Shown here one piece after another: positions 23,075 to 34,216 of a stretch of 64,000 nucleotides of DNA. This DNA is from Panicum virgatum (lineage: Eukaryota; Streptophyta; Magnoliopsida; Poales; Poaceae). Both the position numbers and the translations under genes were made by a program. The DNA lies in assembly GCF_016808335.1 (NCBI RefSeq), contig NC_053138.1, forward strand, positions 11,649,900 to 11,713,899, in the 5' to 3' direction. The notes under the pieces are model-generated. The model saw only the letters and a program-made list of their open reading frames with translations. It had not been told where the DNA came from and made no database searches. Positions within the stretch are counted from its first letter, which is position 1, and each line of letters begins with the position of its first letter.

Positions 23075-26000
23075 GTATAGAACTCAATAAGAACGTAGCC
23101 GTCCACAGGCTTCTTTCAGGGAAGAGAATAACAAAAGCTTTTGCTCCAATGTTCAGCAGGGCCCAGGTTCTCGCGCTTGTAGGCACACGGGAACGGAGTT
23201 GTAAAAGGTTGCTTTCATGGAACTAACATTAGGTGGCAAAAGTTGACAGGAACACGTCTGGTTTCGCAAGGATGGACATTTCTGCACGGCCGAACAGTGC
23301 TGAAAAAAATTCCTGCTGCGAAGACTCTGACCATATTTTGTTTGGACCGCGAACTAAACTAATCTTCTGAAGTCAAGTGGGAAAATACACTAAACAGTGT
23401 TTGCGTACGTGCTAATGCTAATCGGAGTACTAACGAACGTTACTTTACAGATGATTGATACAGCGATCCTAACCTCCTAACCTGACAGGGACACCACGAT
23501 AGAAAGCTACTGCAGCTACCCTGTTCTTATACTGTAGTAAGAGTGAAATAAATGCTTACGGGTATTTCCGCGTGGAAATGATGCATTTAATTCTACCCTA
23601 TATTACTTTCAGTAACAAGGTTTTCTTTTTTGAAAAGCTAGCAGGAGCACTACTTTGTCATTTGAGAAATTTAAGAAAGGAGAAGCAGAAGTAGCGACTT
23701 CCAAGTTTGATATTACATAAATATGTAGTTCTCAAACTCTAGAAGGAAAAAGCCTAACATTAGGTACTAGGATAACTCTAGCTCTCGACAGGCCAATTTT
23801 CGAGTGTAAACTTCAAGCTTGATCTCTTGCATGACCTCCTCCGGAGTCTTCGTCGTCTATTTTATAAATGTCACTTACATCATAAATACTTGTGTGTGAG
23901 GGGTTAAATGTAAATACCATAATAACTGCTCAAGATATAATCTTACCATCTTCGGCAGAAATTGTTGGTTAGTTGGTACGTACATCAATTAGGAGTAGGT
24001 ACATGACAGATTTAATACGGCGGATCCAAAAATACAATGTAAATCAAAGATGTGCAACCTCGTGCCGTGAAGCCTTCACAACGGAGCACCACAACACAAA
24101 GCCACCAAAGCCCCATCCTATTGTTTATTTATTTGTACACTTGAATTATCAAAGTAAGATTTCTCTTCTATTTAAGTTAGTTTGCTCCAACAGAATCTAG
24201 CCGTATGCGACTATTTTTGTTATGAACTTTGACTTTGGAATTCTTTGAACGAGTCAAATCGTGAGCTCTTTTTCCAGGGATTCTATGGCTAATCGTTTTC
24301 TTTTTTATTTTAAATCAATGACTCTTAGACATACGAGACACCTATTTTTCTTCTTTCTGATCAGCTCTGATTCTCTCCTTCCTCTCACCAAAAGCTACGC
24401 ATCGCTCCCTTCCCTTCCCCCGCTTTCCATGATCGCTACCCTAGCTAGCCATGTCCTTCTCGCCGTGTCCATCCATCCATCCAACCATTCTTTCCACCCA
24501 TGGCCGACACTGTTTCCATCACTTACCATCGCCTTAACCTCCACTGTCAATGTGTCATTCTGACCTACCCTATCCCCAGCCTCAAAACCTAACCCTTTTC
24601 CAAAAAGAAATGGGCCGAACAAATCTTCGTTTTCAAGCGACGGATCTACAAGTGGTGTGCTCTAAATTTCAATTTAAAAAAAAAACAAGTGGTGTGGTTA
24701 GCAATGCTCTTTTTTTATACACTGGCGCTCGTCTAGTAAATAGTAGTAGTGCACAGAGGAATGGCATCTTCTGGCGCCTGCTTTTTTACCAGGGGGCAAA
24801 TAATGCGGTTTTCACTTGCGTGCAAATTGTGCAAAGCGAGTGAGTTTGGTTGCACTTCTTAAGTTTTTATGAGCGCTCATTTTCGCTGTTTGGGGAGATT
24901 GTAAGCGCGCACCGCGGTGGGTTGTTGCTTCAAACCGGAGGAGAACTGCTGCGTCGTGAAGTCGAAGAGTTAAGTCAAATGTGAACTAAATCCAACCGGT
25001 TTAATCTGAACCCAACTACTGCATACGAACAATTTGTTTATATGAGAAAATAAGCTCCCGGATGATCACCATCACACACACGAAACTCGTTTTTTTTTTT
25101 GACCTCCCGCCGACACTTTTGGCGTTGGTCCTCCCCGCAATGTACGGGGTAGCTTCCTTGCAAGCAGCCTGCAAGCTAGCAAGATACCCATACCAGACGT
25201 GAAAGACGCAATGCCCCCTATGCCCCCATCAGCGTCGGCGAGCAGTGCCGTCGTTCTGCTACGGGAGCCGTTGGGGTCGCGCCATCACCCACCCGCCCAG
25301 CCCCTTGTTGGATCGCCTCGGCGTCTGATGTGTGATGCACGCACGCGTGCGTCTCCCACGATCGACAAGGAAATAAACTTTGCGCCCCCTACTACGAATT
25401 TGCTGCGTTTCTACTCCACTGTTTCTCGCCACCATCTGACCTGACCTGATCATAAAAGTTTATGACAAAACGCTACCTAATCGTACACATATTAATTTAG
25501 GTAGAAAATGGAAATCACGCTAACACTATGGGATAACCCCTCACCTGGCATGGGGCGCGAGCTCGCCTTGGAGAAGCACGCTGCAGGTAGTAGCATACAC
25601 CACATTTCGCAGGATGGGAACGGGATGTCCCGCTCCATCGCCTTCCAAGTGTGCCTTATGGAATTTGAATGTATGGAGACCTCAGAATTAGTCTCCCTTT
25701 AGTCTCTCCTAAAAGAAAATCTCCATGTTTGGGGGGTGTTGCGCTAACAGTAGCAGTGACCTGGACGGACCTGAACAGTAGGCAGGGAAGCCACGGTCGC
25801 CCCCAACCTCTGTCGGTCGTGGCAGGAAAACAGCGCGGACGAGAACGGCTGCCACCCCTGCTCGGCAGCCCACACGTACCAGCTAGCTGACACCGACACG
25901 ACACCATGGAGGAACTGATGGACTCGTCAATGCGGACGCAAGCTAGCAGGCAGGCGGCCACTAGAGATTTTCTTTTTTTTTTAAAGGATCCACTTGAGAT

Positions 26001-26644
26001 TTTGGAAGACACCAAGTCAGTGAACGTTCTGAACACACCACACCGTGTGGCAACTTGCAGAAGCGAGATGGGTTTCAGACTTTCAGCGATTCACGTGAAT
26101 TTTTATTGGATTTCATTTTGAGGGTTTGGCTTACATATGTTAGTGTATGGGCTTAAGTTTTTTTTTTCCAAGAAGAAATTAAGGTATGCACTCATGCTTG
26201 AGAAAGGTCGAGTTCTCACATCAACTTCTGGTAGGGAAAGAGCATGTCGCTAACCGTGTTTAATATTCTAAGTATCGGTGGCCCTACAAGATGCGACCTC
26301 TATTAACATCAATATTTCAAAAAGATTTGACTAATGAGAATCACAAAATGATAACAAATCATAAATAATTTACATTTCTGACCAAGGATCTCAGCAGAAT
26401 TTATAATTTCTGAATAAAATGGAGCACGGACAAGCACCACTTTCAGAAGTCAGAAATTTAGAATCCGCAATTCAAAGGCTGTACTCATTATTGGCTTGTG
26501 TATAGTATATGACAAAGAAGAAAAAAAATGTTGAATACTATAATACAGGTCATCGAATCCACATCTTTATATTGAGATTTAGGGGGAGGTTAGTTGGTGG
26601 CTTCCCACCAAGTCCAGCTTTGATCATCCTTCCTTCAATCAAAG
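23075..26644. other. intergenic between SMC3 and the acyltransferase gene
   Basis: About 3.6 kb with no convincing gene. Short frames here lack conserved motifs, and the base composition is mixed with several homopolymer runs. Old, unrecognised transposon remnants are likely but no ends were identified. Confidence 0.5.
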
Positions 26645-26671
26645 CCCCCCCCCCCCCCCCCCCCCCCCCCC
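26645..26671. repeat. poly-C tract (27 C)
   Basis: An uninterrupted run of cytosines. Such tracts can form i-motif or G-quadruplex structures and are a frequent site of assembly length error. Confidence 0.95.
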
Positions 26672-27020
26672 AAGAACTGACAGCAGAAAATAAGAAGAAA
26701 AGAGGACATGTATACACACAGCTAGAGTCCTAGACCAGCCTCCCACCACCACCAACAAAAGAAGACGACATCCAAAGGAAATAAGGAATCCAATACCAAT
26801 CCCACTATTGCCAACTACCGTCTAGCTGTCTACCAGTCCCCCAAACCTGCTGGCTCTATGTACTTTATCGATATTTTGTCACTTTCTGACTTTATTCTTT
26901 GCTGTCGCTCTTCGTCACCAGAAGGGCTGTTTAATGCCATTACCCCCTGCTAATTACGTACCGCGGTAATTTAATCGAAGAGTTTAAAAGAACAACAGAT
27001 GGAATGGAAGGTGTGGATTG

Positions 27021-28430
27021 CTAGCAGTTCATGTCCACCAGGGCGTCGTGGAAGGCGGCGACGCGGTCGGGCGTCACGCACTGCGTGATGAGCCGCGCCC
27101 CTGGCTTGTGGGCCCAGGGCTTGACGAGGATGCACGTGGCGATGCAGTCCAGGTTCGTCAGCGGCACCACGTGGGCTGGCGGGCCCCACCCGTAGTCCAC
27201 CTCGGCGAAGCCCAGCCGCGTCCAGTCCGACACCAGCAGCGTCCGGTAGTCGGAGGTGATCTGGTAGGGGTCCCCGGCCTCCTCCCCGGCCGCCCACCGC
27301 GCGAACTCGGACGGCAGCCGCTTCTTCCCCTCCCTGATGATCCTCACCACGTCGGTGACCGAGGAGGTGGAGACCTTCCCGGCCGTGGAGGACACGCGCA
27401 TGATGTAGTAGCAGTTGCCGTAGAAGCCGACGCCGGCGCGCGGGAGGCGGGCGGCGAGGAGCGGGCGCGCGTTCACGGCGAAGCAGAGGTGGACGGGGGT
27501 GTCGGCGTCGAACGCCGCGGCGCGGGTGCGGCTCTGCCACGCCTTGGCGATGAGCACCTCGAACGCCGAGCAGCGGCCCCCGCCCGACGCCGCCGCGAAC
27601 TGGGACTTGAAGTGGTCGATGTAGTCGGCGGAGATGTCGATGGCCAGGTACTCGAGGCGCTTGGCGCCGTCCAGCTCTGGGAGGCTGCCGACGTGCGCGC
27701 CGGCCGGGTCCGGGATGGCGTCGCGGCCCCAGGTCGGGGGCGGCGAGATCTGGTCCGCCCCGCGCGCCAGCTCCCCCACCGCGCCCATGAACTTGGCGGC
27801 GCCCAGCCCGTCCGCCACCGCGTGGCTGAACCGGAACCCCACCACGAAGCCGCCGCACCCGAACGTGGTCACCTGCAGCAGCAGATTCGGCGCCGGCGGT
27901 CAGAGAGCCGGAAGGAAATCCCGAATCCGCGCCCAATCGGAGCAACCCCGCACAATGCGGCTCGAATCGAGGAGGCCCCCGCGTACCTGGACGAGCAGGA
28001 TGAGCTTGTTCTCCTCCTCGCGGGTGGGGCGCGGCAGCGGGTGCGGGAGCAGGTCGTCCTTGGGGATCTGCAGCGGGTACTCGAGGTAGTCGACGTCCTC
28101 GAGCCGGCACCGAACGGCGGCCTCGACGAACCAGACGCCCTCGCCGCTGCAGTCGACGTGGAGCCCCCCGGCGGCGTCGGACACGGCGAGGCGGCCCGCG
28201 AGCGGGTAGTACTCGACGAGCGCCCGCGCCAGGGCGCGCTGGATGGTCTCCGCGGGGCTGACCCCGTCCCGCGCCGGGTCGGGCTTGAAGACGTGCAGCG
28301 ACTCGATGAGCGCCATCTGGGTCGGGTAGCGGTCGAGCCAGGACAGGCGGTGCGGGCCGGTGGGCGTGGGCTCCGCCGGCGGCACCAGGCGCTGCGCCAG
28401 CCGCTCCACCGTCTTCGCCGCCGGCTCCAT
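27021..28430 (-). CDS. BAHD-family acyltransferase (2 exons, 431 aa)
   Basis: BAHD enzymes are cytosolic and move acyl groups from CoA thioesters to alcohols or amines, in ester, amide and cell-wall phenolic metabolism. Exon 1 is 28430-27987 (148 codons) and exon 2 is 27872-27021, with a 114-bp GT-AG intron at the usual BAHD position just before the catalytic motif. The catalytic HXXXD is HAVAD at residues 165-169. The structural DFGWG motif is present as DYGWG at 374-378. Length is typical. The N-terminus carries the [13 protein letters not shown] block, followed by a YYPLAGRL segment. The sequence style resembles the grass clade that includes hydroxycinnamoyl-transferring members, but acyl donor and acceptor cannot be read from it. 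Codons are strongly G/C-ending. The start was chosen as the first ATG after the TATA box that gives the full N-terminal block. Confidence 0.93.
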
Positions 28431-28605
28431 GGCTGGCTGGCTCGCCGGGCGAAGGCGGCGAGGAAGGGAAGGAGAGGAGAGGCCCCCCTGCTCCGCCTGT
28501 GCCTTGGCTAATTCGGTGGTGGTGGAGGAGGGAGACCGGTGGGTGGGGTGTGCGCTGTCGAGGTGAAGTGAAATTGGAGTTATGTGCAGCGGCGGAGGTG
28601 GAGGG

Positions 28606-28613
28606 TTTTATAG
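28606..28613 (-). promoter_or_regulatory. TATA box of the BAHD gene
   Basis: On the minus strand the sequence reads CTATAAAACC. It lies about 180 bp upstream of the ATG, implying a 5' leader of roughly 140-150 bases. Confidence 0.7.
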
Positions 28614-29550
28614 ATGGGTGAGTTCGTCGGGGAGTGGATGGGCAAGCAGGCGGCGCGGCGCTTCTCTTCTCCGGGAGGGGGAGGGGGAGAGGGGAGGGGG
28701 AAGGTGGCGCACACGCACAGTGGCGGACGCCGGACGGGGACAGCCGGACTCTGACCTCTGGGAGGCAGGCAGGCAGCCAGCAGGTAACGGGAGCATGGGA
28801 GCAGGATGGGGCCTGGGCCTGGGCCTCGGGGTGCCCGTGAGTGACGAGGATGCGAGTCACATGGACCCGGTCCACGAGCCATCCAATCCGAAACCTGCTC
28901 TATACCGTGTTTGACGCATGAAAAAAAATAATTGGCGATTGGATTGTTAACCTGCTCGTAATCACTTGCCGCCCAAACTGAAACCTGAACCAGCAGCGAT
29001 CAGCATTCCATTTCTTTTCTCTTTTTTGAGAGGCTCAGCGATCCGTATTGAGCGACGCCGCCATTGCCCTCCCCATCCTGTTCCCTCCCTCTCCCCTCTC
29101 ACTGGCCTCCGGCTGGTCCCGGGGGCCGGAGCCGTGGCAGCTGGCGCGACGGCAGGGGATGGGCGCGCCAGAGCGCCGCGCCGCGCGGTCCTTCAACGCG
29201 GAGAGCCGCAGCAGGGTGAGATCAGGAAAACGCGTCGTGCTGGCCGCCGTCGCCGCGGGGCTCGCCGGTTCTTTTAATAAAAAAATAGACCGTGCTCGCG
29301 TTGGGAATGTCCGCAAGGAACGGAGAATGCATGCACGCATCCGACAGGGGTCGGGTCGGGCGAAGGAACCCGTCCGCCGCCGCTAGGGGCGCCAGAGAAC
29401 AGCGTGGACGGGGTCGGGCGGGCGCTGGAAGTGGAACCTGCGTGGACGGTAGGAGGATTTGCTTGGGCAACAGTTCCGACCCCCTTCGCAACAGAGGGAG
29501 CTGCCCCGAACGAACCTTCCATTGCAGTCCTGCCGTGCGTCCGTCAATTG
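28614..29550. other. upstream region of the BAHD gene, no further gene seen
   Basis: GC-rich and purine-rich sequence that gives overlapping stop-poor frames on both strands, none with recognisable domains. It probably contains the rest of the BAHD promoter. Confidence 0.5.
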
Positions 29551-29558
29551 GACGTACG

Positions 29559-29716
29559 CAGGGGTGGTAACGAGCTATCGTTTTAGTGGTCTCTTCACAG
29601 CCCAACAAGATTCTTAAATATTTTAGTTCAAAATTATATAAGTTTAGAGCTCGGTTCTTTTAGGGCCCGGCTCTTAGATTTTCTAGTTCAAAATGTTAAG
29701 CCCATTACCACCCCTA
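29559..29716. mobile_element. hAT MITE with perfect 8-bp duplication (158 bp)
   Basis: The duplication GACGTACG is at 29551-29558 and 29717-29724. The ends are CAGGGGTGGTAA and TTACCACCCCTA. An internal inverted pair built on TTTTAGTTCAAAAT and TCTAGTTCAAAAT is partly direct. No coding capacity. Confidence 0.9.
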
Positions 29717-29741
29717 GACGTACGTGCTGCACGTACTCCTA

Positions 29742-29974
29742 GGTCCTCTTTGGGAGGGTTTCGGCCAGCTCCGGCTTCTACACTATTCATCTAGTGTTGA
29801 CTACTATTCACTGAAGCGGGGGAGCCACAAAATGCTGGCTCCGCGGCTCCAACCTCCCTTATGTTGGCTGTAGCGCGGAGCAACAAAATCAGCTTCAAAC
29901 TACAGTGTTGCAAACAGTGAAAAACAGTGCCCAAGAGCCGGAGCCGATGCGGCCGAGCCCTCCCAAACAGAGCC
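29742..29974. mobile_element. Tourist-like MITE rich in AGCCGGAGC motifs
   Basis: The ends GGTCCTCTTTGGGAGGG and CCCTCCCAAACAGAGCC are inverted. The flanks are CTA and TAA, an imperfect TTA/TAA-type duplication. The element at 32204 belongs to the same broad group. Confidence 0.75.
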
Positions 29975-30351
29975 TAATTGGTAACCAGCTGCTCTGCTCA
30001 ACATGCGTAAGAAGCTCGAGGATCTGTTTGGGCGCCTTGCGTGGATAATGTTGCATTATTATTTATTGGTTTCTTCATCAACTTTGGGCGCTGCAGTTCG
30101 TACCTCCTCCATCCTCTGTCAGACTATAGCATCACGCGTGCACGTCACAATACAAGTGTCGCCTGCGCCTCGTCTCACGGAGCATACTCCTAGTATATCC
30201 TTCGCCGGCGCCGCACATGCCGCGGCACGCACGATATGATCGACCAGAGAGAGCTGGCTCGAGCCCTGTGCCGCACCGCCGCTTCTCTGGTCAGGTGCGC
30301 CGCCGCGTACGGCCCTCGCGAACCAACCGCGTTGACTCTGGGGAGGACTAA

Positions 30352-30708
30352 CGGTCTGTTTAGTTCATTTTGCAAAAAAAATTTACAAAGGAATCTTGAT
30401 AATTTGAAGTACTAAATGAAGTCTATTTGTAAAACTTTTGGTATAGATGGGTTGTAAATCGCGAGATGAATCTAATGATGCTAATTAATCCATGTTTAAT
30501 CAATAATTAGCGGATGGTTACTGTAGCATCATTGTTGCAAATTATGGATTAAATAGGCTCATTAGATTCGTCTCGCGATTTACAGCCCATCCATGCAAAA
30601 AGTTTTGTAAATAGACTTCATTTATTGCTTCAAATTAGCAAGATTCTGTTGTAAAATAATGTGTTTACAATATTTTTACATTTACATGTAAAGAACTAAA
30701 CAGGACCG
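30352..30708. mobile_element. Tourist-like MITE, same family as 22719 and 53983
   Basis: The left end CGGTCTGTTTAGTT (after TAA at 30349-30351) and the right end AACTAAACAGGACCG are inverted. The internal CGCGAGATGAATCT segment and its inverse are shared with sister copies. The right-hand TAA is not preserved. Confidence 0.82.
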
Positions 30709-31169
30709 CCGTAGCTAGCAGTCGGGGTCATTAGCGTACGTACGCGTGGGCCAGGGTCACAGGCTCGCAGCGTGCGTCTCGTTTGGTGATGGTGAACACC
30801 GGAACACGATGATCTCACACACACTGCTCCTGCTACTCGTCGCATACGAGCGTGACAGCAAAGTTTGGCACCACGCTCCCTCGCTGCCTGCTAAATACTT
30901 CCTCCCTTTCAAATTATTAATCATTTTTTGTTATGTACTTAAATATAATATATATTTAAATGTATTATAAAATAAGTACATCATAAAAATTATACACCAA
31001 AAAAATTTAAAACGACTACATAGGGTAGTAAATACAATACTATTTCTGCTACTGGTCTATGTACGGTGCCAGCCGCGCTCCTCTCAAATAATAAATCGTT
31101 TTAGTTTATAAAATATTCAAGATAAATAGATAATCTATAATTTGACTATCTATAGGTCCATAGCCCATA

Positions 31170-31443
31170 GGCCTTATTTAGTTGCATGTGTAAAGTTTTT
31201 AGAAGGAAATCTTTCTACATTTGAAATACTAAACATACACTAATCACAAAATTAATTACAGAACTTGTCGTCTGATTATTGTATCAACTTATCGTCTGAT
31301 TACGACCTCATTAGGTTCATTAGATTCGTCTCGCGATTTACAGGCAAATTGTGCAATGTGTTTTTTATTTCGTCTAGATTTAAATCTCCCTGCAGAAGCC
31401 GAATTTTTTTTTGGAATTTTACATTATACAACTAAATAAGGAC
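31170..31443. mobile_element. Tourist-related MITE, divergent
   Basis: The ends GGCCTTATTTAGTTG and CAACTAAATAAGGAC are inverted. The interior holds ATTAGATTCGTCTCGCGATT, as in the other copies, but the left half has diverged. The flanking triplets ATA and TAT are a poor duplication. Confidence 0.7.
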
Positions 31444-31906
31444 TATACCTAATAATAGATAGCCCTGCCAACTCCGCGGTCGTGCACAGAAGTACAGAGC
31501 GCGTGCTGTCAAAATGCTACCAGTTCCGCCTGAGGGCAGCCGCAGCGTCGCTGTCTGAGCGATCACTCGTGTGCTGACGCATCATTGCCGGACGAGGGAC
31601 GACCTCAACTCGGCGATCACTGTGCGTCTGTGCGTCGGCTGCATTGTACTATGCGAGAAGCATTTGATGACTCCACTGCCTCGCTGTCGTGCGCGTCCCT
31701 AGCTTCTCATATTAGGAGTATTTAATCCGAAATTACCGTAAAAATTGTATTAAAGAAAAATAAAAATTCAGGTGCTTCGTGCGGTCAGTTATTTCAGAAC
31801 TATAGCTGGTGGTACACCTCGGTCTCGATCGCATGCCAGAAGGTGCGGTGCTCCGATCCGATCCTACTACCAGCTGTACGTTACCTGCTAAATGCCATGC
31901 CAACTT

Positions 31907-32049
31907 TTTTTTGATCGAATATACCTGTATTAAAATTAAGAAAATGAGAAGATGTAGAGGACCGTTGTCCCATCCTAATTGCACGGAGGCCCCTAAGAAA
32001 CAAAAAAATTACAACGAAGCCCTTGGAACCTCTGCAAACCGAATCCTCC
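31907..32049 (-). mobile_element. 5'-truncated LINE tail (143 bp)
   Basis: A 17-bp exact direct repeat, AAATGCCATGCCAACTT, flanks the segment (31890-31906, 32050-32066). The left edge is a T-run, that is, a poly-A tail on the minus strand, preceded in LINE orientation by AATACAGGTATATTCGATC, a common plant LINE 3' end. A poly-A tail plus a long variable duplication is the mark of target-primed reverse transcription. Confidence 0.87.
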
Positions 32050-32203
32050 AAATGCCATGCCAACTTCATTCCCGATCGAGCGTGCACAGAGTGCGTGTCG
32101 TTTTTTTTTTTAAAAAAAAGTGGTGTGTTGTTGTTGTTGAATGTAGTCGATGTGCCACCACCTTACTGTGGCTGTGTGTGTAACTGCATGCACGTGTGAC
32201 TTA

Positions 32204-32435
32204 GGATTTGTTTGGTAGAGCTCTAGCTCTCTCCAGCTCCTGCGGCAGTTCCAGCTGGAGCCCTACCAAATGCTTTAAAGGTAGAGTGGCTCCACCCTGT
32301 AGCATGTGAGAGCCGCAAAAATGATTTTGCCTGCGAGAAGATGGAGCAGGTGGAGCCACAAAAGCCAGCTCCGCCTGCTCAAGCTCCGAATCCACCTTTT
32401 TTTTCTTTGGAGCCGGAGCTCTCCCAAACATATCC
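32204..32435. mobile_element. Tourist-like MITE with GGAGC-rich arms
   Basis: TTA duplications are at 32201-32203 and 32436-32438. The ends are GGATTTGTTTGGTAGAGC and GCTCTCCCAAACATATCC, with inverted AGCTCC-rich subterminal sequence. Confidence 0.87.
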
Positions 32436-32438
32436 TTA

Positions 32439-34216
32439 TTAGTACTAGAAGGCAAATCTTCCTTCTCATTTCTGATAAAAGGATTGCAAGGAGTTCTTCG
32501 ATTAATTGGTTTTAGTTACGGAAAGAGTCGGCCGGATTGCCTGATCACAGGATTACAATGGGCCACCGGCCACGGGTTGGTGGGTCAGGGAGGCCAGGTG
32601 TCTGCGAAGAGAAGCGTAACGTAAGTGGAGCTGTGGAGGGACTGTCGTGACGTATTCGAAACAGAGCTCTCCGTTCCAGAAACGGAGGGAGTAACAAGTC
32701 AGCATATAGACAGAGCATTTCAACCAGTCAAACTGCAAAAAGAAAACAAGGAATCGAAACAGCGCAGTAGCCAGTAGACATGGACCTGCCGAACTGTTTA
32801 TCCTCCTATCCACATCAGCAAAGGATACACCAATGCCATCCTAATGTAGCAACGCAGCAGGCAATGCGTAACGTCTAGTGGTAGGGTAAAGTGTGGTAGG
32901 GACCGATCTCTCGGTGTAAATTATAGAAATTTTAATTTGGACTATCAAATCAACATCCAAGGAGAGGAGCGCAGAGAGATGGGAGGGAAATTTGCAAAAG
33001 TGTGATTACATAATTCAAGGGCGGGTCCAGATTGTGATCATGTCTTGTCCGTTTGTCTTTGATTTTCAGCTCTGTGCTTTTCATCTAACATAATTAGGAG
33101 CGCTCCTTTTGTAACCTTTGACAAGTGCAGAATGTGTAGATCGTGAGACTTTTGCGTGTACAATATTTACAAATCAAGCCTCGTGGCTCTTTGTACTTTT
33201 GTTTACCTCTAAAAAAACATCAATTTTGCAATATGGCTGCTGATTTTTAGTTGAGAATGATACACTAGTAGTGGATTATTTTTCCAGAAAACTAATCTCA
33301 TCATTACAACTTACATAATATTTAGGAAAAGTAACGTAGCAAAAAAAATTATTTTTTTGTGCACAAGTGTATGTGTTGATGCATGTACATTTTTCTACCC
33401 TTAAAGATTAACCAAGTTGCATTTTTTAGAAAATTAACCAAGTTGCATTAAGATTCATATATAATCTTTTCTACGAGACTTGCCTGACGAAATCCTTTCA
33501 AGATTAATTTCTTCATATACTAGAGGTTTCTGGTACGGTGCGCAAAGCTGAAATTCAGATAGCAGTTTCCTTCTTTAAAACGCTGAGATTCGGATATGGC
33601 TACAAAAGAACTAGTTATATTATAAAACTAGGTGGGCTACCCGCGCATTTGCGCGGTTAGATATAATATAAGGTTACATTTGCGCAGAGACGAACTACGT
33701 TGTGGAACTCTGGCGGCAAGTCCTACAGATTGTTTTTATGAAGTCAACATGTTCTCCTCATATGAGTTCTGTTTAGATTTTTTAAAAAGATAAATCTGTC
33801 TCATTCATAAAAACGTGATGATGACATTAACTTGTTTTCCTCATATAAATTTTGTTTAGATCTGTGATTAATGTATTCATGTGCCGCATGTTACGTACAA
33901 TGGTTGCGGTGAGCCTGGCTAATAAGATAAATGGTATTTTTGACTAACTTTATTATAATGGCAGTGGTGGGTAATTTAAATTTCTCTTATTTTCTCTTAA
34001 AGGGTATTTTTGAATAATTTTATTATAATGGCAGTAGTGGGTAATTTAGATTTTTTTTTTACTTTTTTTGATTAACGTGAGAATTTCTAGGCCTTGAAAG
34101 CGAACGTGGAGGCTCTGTTTGTTGGCCAAATAATAAGATAATAGATTAAAATTCAAGCGGCCGGCGAAGGGGCAGAGCAATAAAAAAAAAGGGCCTGCTT
34201 TGACCATCTTGCTTAA
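32439..34216. other. intergenic with a small palindrome and a tandem duplication
   Basis: No gene seen. CCGCGCATTTGCGCGG at 33641-33656 is a near-perfect hairpin within a CTAGGTGGGCTACCCG context often met at ends of plant DNA transposons. A 70-bp unit starting GGTATTTTTGA is duplicated in tandem at 33933 and 34003. Confidence 0.55.

Noticed and set aside
27018..28511. 497-codon plus-strand frame opposite the BAHD gene
   Set aside because: Antisense shadow of a GC-rich gene with G/C third positions; no domain recognised.
26971..28875. 634-codon minus-strand frame over the BAHD gene
   Set aside because: It runs through the gene in another frame; it is Arg/Pro-rich with no BAHD motifs and is a GC-content artefact.
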